Below, in pieces: positions 8,284 to 14,381 of a stretch of DNA of 14,381 nucleotides. Under the pieces are notes generated by a model, which saw only the letters and a list, made by a program, of their open reading frames with translations, searched no databases and had not been told where the DNA came from. The position numbers and the translations under genes are program-made. The DNA is from Mucilaginibacter sp. (lineage in GTDB: Bacteria; Bacteroidota; Bacteroidia; Sphingobacteriales; Sphingobacteriaceae), in assembly GCA_025934475.1 (NCBI GenBank), contig JAICXZ010000017.1, positions 1 through 14,381 of the forward strand, written 5' to 3'. Numbering within the stretch: position 1 is the stretch's first letter; every line of letters starts with the position of its first letter.

Positions 8284-8859
8284 ATGAAAAGTACGCTGTT
8301 ACTACTTATGGCAATAATTTTTTTGTCATCGTGCCGCAAAGAAACCTCGGTTAAACCGTTAATTGAATCAAATAATATAAATGCAGTAGCAAACTACAAG
8401 CTGGCTGACACGATAGCTGATGGCGCAAGCTTTAAAATAAGGCTGTGGACCGATGTTACAACCTATGACGAAACAGCATTTATTTTCAGGCACGGAGCCA
8501 ACGTTAATTATGTATTGAATGAAGACGCGCTGTATATGCCCGGCATGGGTGATGTTAGCCTGGCAAGTATCTCAACCGACGGCCAATTGCTGGCGATTAA
8601 TACACTGCCTTACCACTACCACCAAAAGGTACACCTCGACATCGAGACAAAAACAGCCACGGCCGCTACATTAGGTATGCGTTCTCCGGTTAAAATACCG
8701 TCAAATCTTCACGTTTGGCTCAGAGACAAGTTTCTCGGCGACAGCACCGATCTAACAGTAGCCAATCATAATTTCAATATAACGGCAGACCCTAATTCAT
8801 TTGGAAACAAACGCTTTGTACTCCTATTTAAACTGGATACCACAATTAAGAAATCATAA
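8284..8859 (+). CDS. Lipoprotein with a single secreted-protein beta-sandwich domain, function unknown
   Basis: The protein is 191 aa from the ATG at 8284. The signal MKSTLLLLMAIIFLSSC has a clean lipobox (LSSC, Cys 17); the frame is open seven codons further upstream but would only add charged residues before the signal. The mature part (IRLWTDVTTYDETAFIF, then EDALYMPGMGDVSLASIS, GQLLAINTLP, LHVWLRDKFLGDSTDLT, ITADPNSFGNKRFVLLF) resembles the beta-rich module found near the C-terminus of large secreted Bacteroidota surface proteins, often just before a sorting domain. Here it stands alone on a lipid anchor and has no type IX sorting tail. It is followed 26 bp later by a small hypothetical gene. 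The resemblance is from pattern memory, not a search. Confidence 0.75.
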   Translation: MKSTLLLLMAIIFLSSCRKETSVKPLIESNNINAVANYKLADTIADGASFKIRLWTDVTTYDETAFIFRHGANVNYVLNEDALYMPGMGDVSLASISTDGQLLAINTLPYHYHQKVHLDIETKTATAATLGMRSPVKIPSNLHVWLRDKFLGDSTDLTVANHNFNITADPNSFGNKRFVLLFKLDTTIKKS

Positions 8860-8885
8860 TTTATTAACCTTTATATCACACAACC

Positions 8886-9227
8886 ATGTTATCACTTCGC
8901 CCCATTCAGGCAGTTAATGACGAAAAGACTACCAGGTCATTTGTTATCATCACTCGTTCGCAGCCTAAAGCATTTTTTTCTTCCAACACCACCACTTACG
9001 ACGTTTACCTGGCAGATATTGAGCGGCTCTTCAACAACGGATACATGGAAGGTGGCCCGGAAAAAAAAGCGGATCCCGCTTATTTTGGTCACATCCGTTT
9101 CAATCATTTTTGGGGTAGTTTCAGGTATTTTGCATCAGGCGATAATAACCTTCGTCCGCATGAAGCCGAAGAGTTATATGATGAAATAGCCTCCAGTTCA
9201 TTGATAATCAGCAGTATTCAAAAATAA
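8886..9227 (+). CDS. Hypothetical protein, 113 aa
   Basis: It has no signal peptide or membrane helix and looks soluble. Visible features are an opening MLSLRPIQAVNDEKTTRSFV, a middle YDVYLADIERLFNNGYMEGG and an aromatic stretch FGHIRFNHFWGSFRYF. I do not recognise the family. It lies 26 bp after the lipoprotein gene and 10 bp before a small membrane protein gene, which suggests one transcript. Coding is supported by open-frame length and balanced amino-acid content; a competing frame at 8917 has an unnatural Lys/Pro-rich composition. Confidence 0.6.
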   Translation: MLSLRPIQAVNDEKTTRSFVIITRSQPKAFFSSNTTTYDVYLADIERLFNNGYMEGGPEKKADPAYFGHIRFNHFWGSFRYFASGDNNLRPHEAEELYDEIASSSLIISSIQK

Positions 9228-9237
9228 GTTAACACTA

Positions 9238-9441
9238 ATGGTTTTTTATTTAAAACTGCTTTCATCACTGAGCGTAGGCTCATGGTATCAAAACATCGCG
9301 TTTTACGTCTTCATGGTATTCTTCATATACCTGAATTTGGATATCATATCAGCCCGGGCAAAGACCAGGATCAGGACTTTCAAAATGAATGAACCAACAT
9401 TTCCCGATAGCCGTGATTTTCGTGGGTCGCCCAAATATTAA
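9238..9441 (+). CDS. Small one-helix membrane protein, 67 aa
   Basis: One hydrophobic segment (about residues 18-36, YQNIAFYVFMVFFIYLNLDI) is followed by a basic stretch (RAKTRIRTFK) and a polar tail, giving an N-out, C-in orientation by the positive-inside rule. No family was recognised. It starts 10 bp after the preceding stop. It is short and could be spurious, but composition and spacing favour a real gene. Confidence 0.45.
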   Translation: MVFYLKLLSSLSVGSWYQNIAFYVFMVFFIYLNLDIISARAKTRIRTFKMNEPTFPDSRDFRGSPKY

Positions 9442-9553
9442 AACTTCGGAATTTCGGTCGACAACGTGATGCCATTCAGGATTTGACGTGATCTTTATCA
9501 TTTATTGACCGCCACGCCGATTATACTTTAGCGAAGAATAATCAAGTACTGTT

Positions 9554-10183
9554 ATGTGGTGGCAATACCTGTGCGTTTTCCTCGGCGCTTTTATATTCGA
9601 CGTGGTTCCTTTTCCTCTGCCACCCGCGTTTACCGTTATGGTATTTTTCCAGATACTTTTTGGCCTTGATATATGGCCGGTAATAACCATCGGCGTCATT
9701 GGCTCTATACTTGGCAGGTACCTGCTTACACTTTATATCCCATACCTGTCTGATAAGGTATTAACCCATGCAAAAACAGAAGATGTTCAGTTCCTTGGCA
9801 ACCGGATCAGCAAGCATACGTGGAAAACACAAGGCATCATACTACTTTATACGTTGTTGCCCCTGCCAACCACCCCAATATTTATAGCAGGTGGCATGTC
9901 GAGGGTAAGGGCGCTTTACATCATCCCGGCGTTTACGGTCGGTAAATTCACCAGCGACGCTATTTCCGTTCACCTCGGTAATTACGCATCCGAAAATATT
10001 ATCCAGTTTATCGAACGCGGCGTTACCTGGCATTCCATAGCCGGGCTTGCTATTGGGCTGTTGCTGCTAGGGAGCCTTCTGTTCATCAACTGGCGCGCAC
10101 TCATCATCAACAAAAAACTGCTGCTAAACTTTCATATCTGGAAACATAGAAGCCAAGCCGACGATCAAGCTCAGTCATTGTAA
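9554..10183 (+). CDS. VTT/DedA-like integral membrane protein
   Basis: The protein is 209 aa with about five hydrophobic segments. Two re-entrant-loop-like motifs stand out: FPLPPAFTVMVFFQ (20-33) and LPLPTTPIFIAGGMSRVRA (102-120). Between them is the GxxxGR motif (GSILGRY, 50-56), followed by FTVGKFTSDAISVHLGNY (127-144). This arrangement is that of the VTT (SNARE-associated/DedA) superfamily, whose members are membrane transporters or lipid scramblases (for example undecaprenyl-phosphate recycling by DedA/PopT-type proteins). The substrate here is not known. The C-terminal tail is cytoplasmic and charged. It is monocistronic, with about 110 bp before it in which I saw no clear promoter, and 245 bp after it. 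Confidence 0.75.
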   Translation: MWWQYLCVFLGAFIFDVVPFPLPPAFTVMVFFQILFGLDIWPVITIGVIGSILGRYLLTLYIPYLSDKVLTHAKTEDVQFLGNRISKHTWKTQGIILLYTLLPLPTTPIFIAGGMSRVRALYIIPAFTVGKFTSDAISVHLGNYASENIIQFIERGVTWHSIAGLAIGLLLLGSLLFINWRALIINKKLLLNFHIWKHRSQADDQAQSL

Positions 10184-10240
10184 ATTACCCTTGGTTCTCA
10201 GCGTCCTCTAAGCCTTTCCCCTGTTGTCACTGCGGTTAAA

Positions 10241-10276
10241 ATACTTACTTCCGAGATTACGATGGAGCGTAAGTAT
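10241..10276. repeat. Inverted repeat in the intergenic region after the VTT gene
   Basis: ATACTTAC (10241-10248) and GTAAGTAT (10269-10276) are perfect inverted copies with a 20-nt spacer. A second pairing, GGAG (10264-10267) with CTCC (10277-10280), would compete with it. No T-tract follows, so it is a weak terminator candidate. It lies 58 bp after the VTT stop and about 150 bp before the repeat-protein gene, in a gene-free stretch of 245 bp that also holds GTAAC-N6-GTTAC near 10339-10354. Confidence 0.4.
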
Positions 10277-10429
10277 CTCCAAAAACGCCACTATATCCAC
10301 TTTAATTAATCATTTTTTCTCGCTGAAAATCAGTGCTTGTAACGCCAATGTTACGAAATGGTTAAACCCTGGGCTATTTAATGGCATCCAAAGAGAAACA
10401 AACATTAAATGAACCAAATACTGAAACCC

Positions 10430-11416
10430 ATGAAAAAAGTAATCAAATCGGTAATGGTGCTTGCGATCGCGTTCGCGGCACAATCAACTTTTGCACAAGT
10501 AAACGTCGCGGCAACCACGGCCACCAAAACAGCAGTTCGTGCTGCGCTGCCAAAAGCTAACGTAGCGGCGACCGCAAGAACAACGGCCAACCAGGCTGCC
10601 ATGATAAGCAAACAAACTGCTGCTCAAACTACAGCAGCCGTAAAAACAACGGCAAGCAAAACTGCCAGCTTTGAGGCAAATACAGCAGCCAAAACCACTG
10701 CTGCAGTTAACAACCAGACACAGGTATCGGCTAATCAATCAGCCAAAGTTGCCGCGGATGAGTCTGCAAAGATGAACACTAACGCAAACGAATCGGCGAA
10801 AGTTGCGGCGGATGCTCAGACCAGCGCTACTGCCGACACCAAAAATGCATTGAAGTCTGCTAAATCCGGTGTGCAAACCTCGGCTAATACTTCAGCTAAA
10901 GTAGCTGCCAACGAATCTGCAAAAACGAAAGCTGACGCTAACGAGGCTTCAAGCGTAGCTGCCAATAAGGTATCTGCATCTAAAACTACTTCGGCCAAAG
11001 TAGCCGCTGGTGAATCTGCAAAAATTAACGCAAATGCTAACGAAGCTGCCAATACTACTGCAACTAAAGTAGCATCTGCAAAAAGCACATCGGCCACAGT
11101 TGCCGCAAAAGCAAAAGCCAAAACTTCGGCCAGCGCTAAGAATGCTGTAAAAACTGCCAAAGCAAAAGCTAACGTATCAGCAAATGCTGCCGCAAAAGGC
11201 GAACAATCTGCCAGGGCATACGTTAAAAGCAGCCAGGTAAAAGCATCTAACGAAACAAACACTTCTGCCAAAGCAGCAGTGAATGGATCGAAGAATAAAA
11301 CAAAACTGGATGCTTCCAGTTATACGGCTTCGGCAACCTCTGTTGCAGCAGGCAAAAAGAAAGCTGATGTAAAAGTCGCTTCTTCGGAAAAACTGAGTGC
11401 AGGCGCCCAAAAATAA
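10430..11416 (+). CDS. Secreted Ala/Lys-rich hendecad-repeat protein (LEA-like), function unknown
   Basis: The protein is 328 aa from the ATG at 10430, with signal peptide MKKVIKSVMVLAIAFAAQST and cleavage near FAQ/VNV; an ATG at 10409 would add seven residues ahead of it. The mature chain is made almost only of Ala, Lys, Ser, Thr, Asn and Val, with no Cys or Trp and few aromatics. From residue 122 it repeats every 33 residues (122, 155, 188, 221), each unit starting SAKVAA or SATVAA and divisible into three 11-mers such as SAKVAANESAK. An 11+7 lead-in begins at 104. The 11-residue periodicity with Ala, Lys and Glu/Asp resembles group 3 LEA proteins and other hendecad helices. A surface-associated or periplasmic protective, membrane-binding or structural role is inference. 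The next gene encodes an outer-membrane barrel. Confidence 0.8.
   Translation: MKKVIKSVMVLAIAFAAQSTFAQVNVAATTATKTAVRAALPKANVAATARTTANQAAMISKQTAAQTTAAVKTTASKTASFEANTAAKTTAAVNNQTQVSANQSAKVAADESAKMNTNANESAKVAADAQTSATADTKNALKSAKSGVQTSANTSAKVAANESAKTKADANEASSVAANKVSASKTTSAKVAAGESAKINANANEAANTTATKVASAKSTSATVAAKAKAKTSASAKNAVKTAKAKANVSANAAAKGEQSARAYVKSSQVKASNETNTSAKAAVNGSKNKTKLDASSYTASATSVAAGKKKADVKVASSEKLSAGAQK
10739..11122 (+). repeat. In-gene 99-bp repeat units (33 codons)
   Basis: Units begin at 10793, 10892, 10991 and 11090 (the last partial), exactly 99 bp apart. A related shorter unit starts at 10739, 54 bp ahead (11 + 7 codons). The DNA of successive units is diverged at third positions while the protein pattern is kept, so the repeat is held by selection on the protein or is old, and is not a recent DNA expansion. 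Confidence 0.8.
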
Positions 11417-11424
11417 AAACATCA

Positions 11425-11456
11425 AAAGGTGAAAGATCGAAGGGTCTTTCACCTTT
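11425..11456 (+). terminator. 14-bp-stem hairpin between repeat-protein gene and barrel gene
   Basis: AAAGGTGAAAGATC (11425-11438) pairs with GGTCTTTCACCTTT (11443-11456) around a GAAG tetraloop, with one G-U pair. It begins 9 bp after the repeat-protein stop and ends 13 bp before the ATG at 11470. There is no T-tract on the plus strand beyond the TTT of the right arm; on the minus strand a T-rich run follows. It may be a terminator, an mRNA-stabilising intercistronic hairpin, or a structure controlling the barrel gene's start. Confidence 0.6.
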
Positions 11457-11469
11457 ACATCAACTACTT

Positions 11470-12405
11470 ATGAAAAACGCATTTAAACTAACCTTCTTTG
11501 CACTTTTTGTTCTTATCTCATTCAAATCCAAAGCTCAGAAAGTGTCTATTGATACTAACCTGTTGTTTCTTCCCCAATCAAAATTTTCATTTAACGCCAG
11601 TGCCCAATACATGTCCGATCTGACCTACGCCGGACGTAAGGACCTATCAAGCGTACCTGCGTTGCTTCCTGGTTTTACTGCGGTTTACAAGCATAGCTTC
11701 TTTATAAACGCTTTAGGATATTTTGATGTCAACGGATCTAAGTCAGGTGCCGAAGGTTTGAGCATTAGTCCTGGCTACCTGTTTTCGCTGGATACCGGAA
11801 GGAAATTCGGCGGCTCTATCGTAGCGACCAAGTTCTTCATAACCAATAACAGCCCTATCATTTTATCATCTTTTAATGCGATGATCGATGGCCAGCTATA
11901 TTATTCGGGGCCCATTAAGTTTACTATTGGTGGCACCTTTAGCCTTGATAAAGGCAATAACCGCGACTGGATGAATACCATCCAACTGGAAAAAGAAGTT
12001 TGGCTCCTAAAAAACGGCGAGCTAAAAACCAATGGTCTCAAAATTACGCCGACTATTACCGCGTTTACAGGATCCCAGGAGTTTACCGAGACATATTACG
12101 TGGAATCACAGGTGCCCAGAGCGATCGCTACCCCAACTGTATTATCACCTATTACTTCCCTGGTCCCCGGCCTCAGCCAGCAGCAGGTGCTCAACAAAAC
12201 TGTCACACAACAAAAAGGACGTGAGGTAAAACAATACAAGCTCCTTGCCGCGAGTCTCTCGATGCCAATTGATTACACCCTGAACAGCTGGCAATTTACA
12301 GTGACTCCGTATTTCACACGTCCTTTCAATGAAGTTGATTACACCGGCGGTGGTACTTCCGGCAATTATTTCTTCTTCACAGCGGGCGTGAGCTATTTAT
12401 TTTAA
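11470..12405 (+). CDS. Outer-membrane beta-barrel protein, function unknown
   Basis: The protein is 311 aa with signal peptide MKNAFKLTFFALFVLISF and cleavage near KAQ. The mature part alternates polar and hydrophobic residues in strand-length stretches separated by turns (FSFNASAQYM, FGGSIVATKFFI, LYYSGPIKFTIGGTFSL, FTVTPYFTRPF). It ends FFFTAGVSYLF, with a terminal Phe as expected for a barrel folded by the BAM complex. A long loop (about 205-255, rich in Pro, Gln and Thr) probably faces outside. No porin family was recognised. It lies 53 bp downstream of the secreted repeat-protein gene, with a strong hairpin between them. The two could be co-expressed and work together at the surface, which is inference. 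Confidence 0.8.
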   Translation: MKNAFKLTFFALFVLISFKSKAQKVSIDTNLLFLPQSKFSFNASAQYMSDLTYAGRKDLSSVPALLPGFTAVYKHSFFINALGYFDVNGSKSGAEGLSISPGYLFSLDTGRKFGGSIVATKFFITNNSPIILSSFNAMIDGQLYYSGPIKFTIGGTFSLDKGNNRDWMNTIQLEKEVWLLKNGELKTNGLKITPTITAFTGSQEFTETYYVESQVPRAIATPTVLSPITSLVPGLSQQQVLNKTVTQQKGREVKQYKLLAASLSMPIDYTLNSWQFTVTPYFTRPFNEVDYTGGGTSGNYFFFTAGVSYLF

Positions 12406-12457
12406 AAACAAAATCAACTTTTTACAGCTTCTACAATTATTGCACTTCCTCTGCCCA

Positions 12458-12477
12458 ACCCCGTGAAATAACGGGGT
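12458..12477. terminator. Hairpin after the barrel gene, or operator-like dyad
   Basis: ACCCCGT-GAAATA-ACGGGGT is a perfect 7-bp stem with a 6-nt loop, 52 bp after the barrel stop. It is followed by AAATTTTG, a weak T-run. It may terminate the barrel transcript. The ACCCC...GGGGT arms match those of the dyad at 5875-5888, so a protein-binding site ahead of the DUF3892 gene is an alternative. Confidence 0.4.
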
Positions 12478-12560
12478 AAATTTTGGGTGTTTTAACCATT
12501 GCGTAATAGATTGCAAAATAGTTAAATTGGCCCGGATACCCCGGACCTTAGACCCTACTT

Positions 12561-12863
12561 ATGGCGCTAATACGACAAGTTAGCTGTATACGCAAACGAA
12601 ATTATTATTTTGATCCGCACGAAATTATCGAAAGCCTTGGCGGTGAATATCTTGGCGCTCCATGGCGCCTGCCCGATTTTATGGTTATTCACTACATTAA
12701 AACCGGACTTGAAAAATATTTTGTAAAGGTTGGCCACAAAAAATTAAAAATAATTGTGGCCACTTACAATAACAAAGAATATCTGAAGGCCGAAACTGAT
12801 GATTACAGCCCCGATACGTTGCTGGCGCTGCCGCTATGCGATAGTTTGAAGGTGATTAAATGA
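12561..12863 (+). CDS. DUF3892 domain protein
   Basis: The 100-aa protein is close to the whole length of the DUF3892 domain: RQVSCIRKRNYY at the start, ESLGGEYLGAPWRLPDFMVI (24-43), GLEKYFVKVGHKKLKIIVAT, then NKEYLKAETDD and LLALPLC near the end. The order (IxCIRK, GG..W, YLKxxxDD, NLL/LLxLP.C) is characteristic. The family is small, cytosolic and of unknown function. It has about 155 bp of upstream sequence with a dyad and no exact -7 box. It is convergent with the antiporter gene, separated by 34 bp without a clear terminator. Confidence 0.8.
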   Translation: MALIRQVSCIRKRNYYFDPHEIIESLGGEYLGAPWRLPDFMVIHYIKTGLEKYFVKVGHKKLKIIVATYNNKEYLKAETDDYSPDTLLALPLCDSLKVIK

Positions 12864-12897
12864 GCTGGTTATAGGATCGGCGAACGGTTTGCTTTGG

Positions 12898-14381
12898 CTA
12901 TTCGTCGTCCGTATCTAGGCGTTCCTCTTCCAGGTCGAGACGGCGCTCAATGGCGGCTATTACGTCGTCGTCGTAGTGATCTTTATGTCTGAACCGGTGC
13001 AGTTCCGTTCGCTGATGCTCGGTGAGCTCAACCATTACCCGTTTAAACCTGGTAAGTATGCCGCCCAGCGTTAGCTTTTTCTTTTTATCAATAGCTTCCT
13101 CATAAAGCGACTTTTTTAGTTGTAGCAACTCGTAGCGGTTACGCAGCATGGGATTGTGCTCGATGTCGCGCTTATACTTATTCTCCAGTTCGGTAATCGA
13201 TGCATTTACGAGGTGGGTATCCATTTCGAGCATTTGGAGTTCGTCGGGTTTTTGATCAGGAAAATATTCTGGCTTTACGATGCGGACAATAGAGGGAAGT
13301 ATCAAACCCTGCCCCACCAGCGTAACGATGATGACTACAAAAGTTATAAATAACACGAGGTCGCGATATGGGAAAGGCTGGCCATGAAGCAATAACGGGA
13401 TAGCCAGCGCCGAAGCCAGTGAAACGACGCCGCGCAAGCCTGCCCAGCCGACAACGGTGGGGTTACGCCACCCCGGACGGCTTTGAGCCACGGTGATGAA
13501 CCGGCTGATAAAACGCGTAAAAATGGAAGAAAAATAAGCGCTGAAAACACGCACCAATATCACAGCTGCGGCAATAATAAGCGCGATTGACAAACCATGA
13601 CCGAGCGTGTCGGAATAAAGCCCGGCCGATATCTCGGGCAATTGTAACCCGATCAGGAAAAAGATCACCGCATTCAAAATAAACACTACTGATCGCCATA
13701 CGGCCCGCGATCGCAAACGACTACTGTGACCAAAAATAAAATGATTTTGATAAGCTATGAATAACCCACCCGTCACCACCGCCAATACGCCCGACGAATG
13801 CAGGTCCTCGGCAGTAAGATAGATCAGGTACGGGAATACTATTGACAAAGCAATATCAAGTGTGGATGTAGTTGGCAGCCAGCGGTAAATGGCATAAAAA
13901 ATTACGCCGAACACCAAACCTATTGCAATGCCGCTCACAACTACCAGCAAGAAACTTAATAAGGCCTCGTGAAACACAAAATTGTTGGTGGTTATTGCCT
14001 CCAGCGCAAAACTGTAGAGCGTTAAGCTGGTGGCGTCATTTAGCAGGCTCTCTCCTTCCAGGATGCTTACCATCCCTTTGGGTAACCGCACATATCGTAA
14101 TACGGCTGTAGCTGCCGAAGCATCGGGCGGAGAAATGATGGCGCCCAGCATGAAGCCCTCGGCCAGCGTAAACCCAGGGATTAGCCAGCATGCAATAAAG
14201 GCCACAGCAGTTGCAGTAAGCAGCACAAAGCCGACCGCCATCACCAGGATAATACGCCGCCATCGCCACAATGCCCGCCATGATGAATTATACGCCGCGT
14301 CGAACAAAATAGGAGGCAAAATAACCAGGAACACAAGGTTGGGATCGATGCTGATGGTAGGTATAACCGGTATAAAACCCA
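12898..14381 (-). CDS. CPA1 Na+/H+ antiporter, YjcE/NhaP-like (C-terminal part, start beyond window)
   Basis: The frame is open to the right edge (493 codons visible); a GTG at 14334 lies inside a membrane segment and is not a believable start. The family motifs are plain: LVFLVILPPILFDAAYNSSW near the visible N-terminus, IISPPDASAATAVLRYVRLP (the SPTDPVA region with Pro instead of Thr), EGESLLNDATSL with the ion-binding Asp of the ND pair, and GWAGLRGVVSLASALAIP. About ten hydrophobic segments follow in series, then a charged cytoplasmic tail of about 120 residues ending LDTDDE. It should exchange Na+ or K+ for H+ across the inner membrane and serve pH and salt homeostasis. Ion preference cannot be read from the sequence. 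Confidence 0.92.
   Translation of the reverse strand, partial: GFIPVIPTISIDPNLVFLVILPPILFDAAYNSSWRALWRWRRIILVMAVGFVLLTATAVAFIACWLIPGFTLAEGFMLGAIISPPDASAATAVLRYVRLPKGMVSILEGESLLNDATSLTLYSFALEAITTNNFVFHEALLSFLLVVVSGIAIGLVFGVIFYAIYRWLPTTSTLDIALSIVFPYLIYLTAEDLHSSGVLAVVTGGLFIAYQNHFIFGHSSRLRSRAVWRSVVFILNAVIFFLIGLQLPEISAGLYSDTLGHGLSIALIIAAAVILVRVFSAYFSSIFTRFISRFITVAQSRPGWRNPTVVGWAGLRGVVSLASALAIPLLLHGQPFPYRDLVLFITFVVIIVTLVGQGLILPSIVRIVKPEYFPDQKPDELQMLEMDTHLVNASITELENKYKRDIEHNPMLRNRYELLQLKKSLYEEAIDKKKKLTLGGILTRFKRVMVELTEHQRTELHRFRHKDHYDDDVIAAIERRLDLEEERLDTDDE

Noticed and set aside
9513..9535. TTGACC...TATACT resembling a sigma70 promoter
   Set aside because: The spacer is only 11 bp, too short for a -35/-10 pair, and Bacteroidota use a different consensus.
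10224..10412. 62-aa frame in the intergenic region before the repeat protein
   Set aside because: It has a non-ATG start, no motif, and covers an inverted repeat; it is treated as non-coding.
10739..11122. 99-bp repeats as a CRISPR array or DNA satellite
   Set aside because: The units are in-frame codons of a secreted protein, they vary at third positions, and there are no conserved short direct repeats with unique spacers.
10816..11271. Long antisense frame inside the repeat protein, giving a hydrophobic Ala/Leu/Phe protein
   Set aside because: It is a by-product of repetitive Ala and Lys codons read on the other strand, with no start context or family pattern.

Overview
The window looks like a chromosomal segment from a member of the Bacteroidota, most likely Sphingobacteriaceae close to Mucilaginibacter or Pedobacter. 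The evidence is moderate GC, several TAnnTTTG (-7) promoter boxes ahead of genes, few Shine-Dalgarno sequences, lipoproteins, a DUF2911 protein, and a predicted outer-membrane beta-barrel ending in an aromatic residue. This placement comes from reading family signatures, not from a search. No rRNA, tRNA, CRISPR array, insertion sequence or phage gene was seen.

Left part (1-4800, minus strand): a tightly packed run of redox genes. In transcription order these are a YtbE-type aldo/keto reductase broken by an in-frame TAG, a secreted NTF2-like protein, a second aldo/keto reductase, a short-chain dehydrogenase, an atypical NAD(P)H-binding SDR and a hexapeptide acetyltransferase. The first 65 codons of a Tat-exported molybdenum hydroxylase large subunit follow and run off the left edge. 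Gaps between consecutive genes up to the acetyltransferase are about 10 to 67 bp. An AraC-family regulator (4952-5851) is divergent from the cluster, and a 22-bp dyad lies in the shared intergenic region, so local control of the cluster is the simplest reading.

Centre (5955-9441): a secreted DUF2911 protein with a palindrome over its presumed -33 region; a convergent lipoprotein made of two copies of one alpha/beta domain, separated from DUF2911 by a good bidirectional terminator; a membrane-anchored DUF4760 protein; then a small cassette of unknown function containing a lipoprotein, a soluble 113-aa protein and a 67-aa one-helix membrane protein.

Right part (9554-14381): a VTT/DedA-like membrane protein; a secreted Ala/Lys-rich protein built on 33-residue units, each divisible into three 11-mers and resembling LEA-type helical repeats; an outer-membrane beta-barrel immediately downstream, with a 14-bp-stem hairpin between the two; a DUF3892 protein; and a convergent CPA1 Na+/H+ antiporter that runs off the right edge.

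The least explained parts are the hendecad-repeat protein with its hairpin and barrel neighbour, the amber codon placed exactly on the conserved nicotinamide-binding Gln of an aldo/keto reductase, and the paired dyads beside the regulator and DUF2911 genes.
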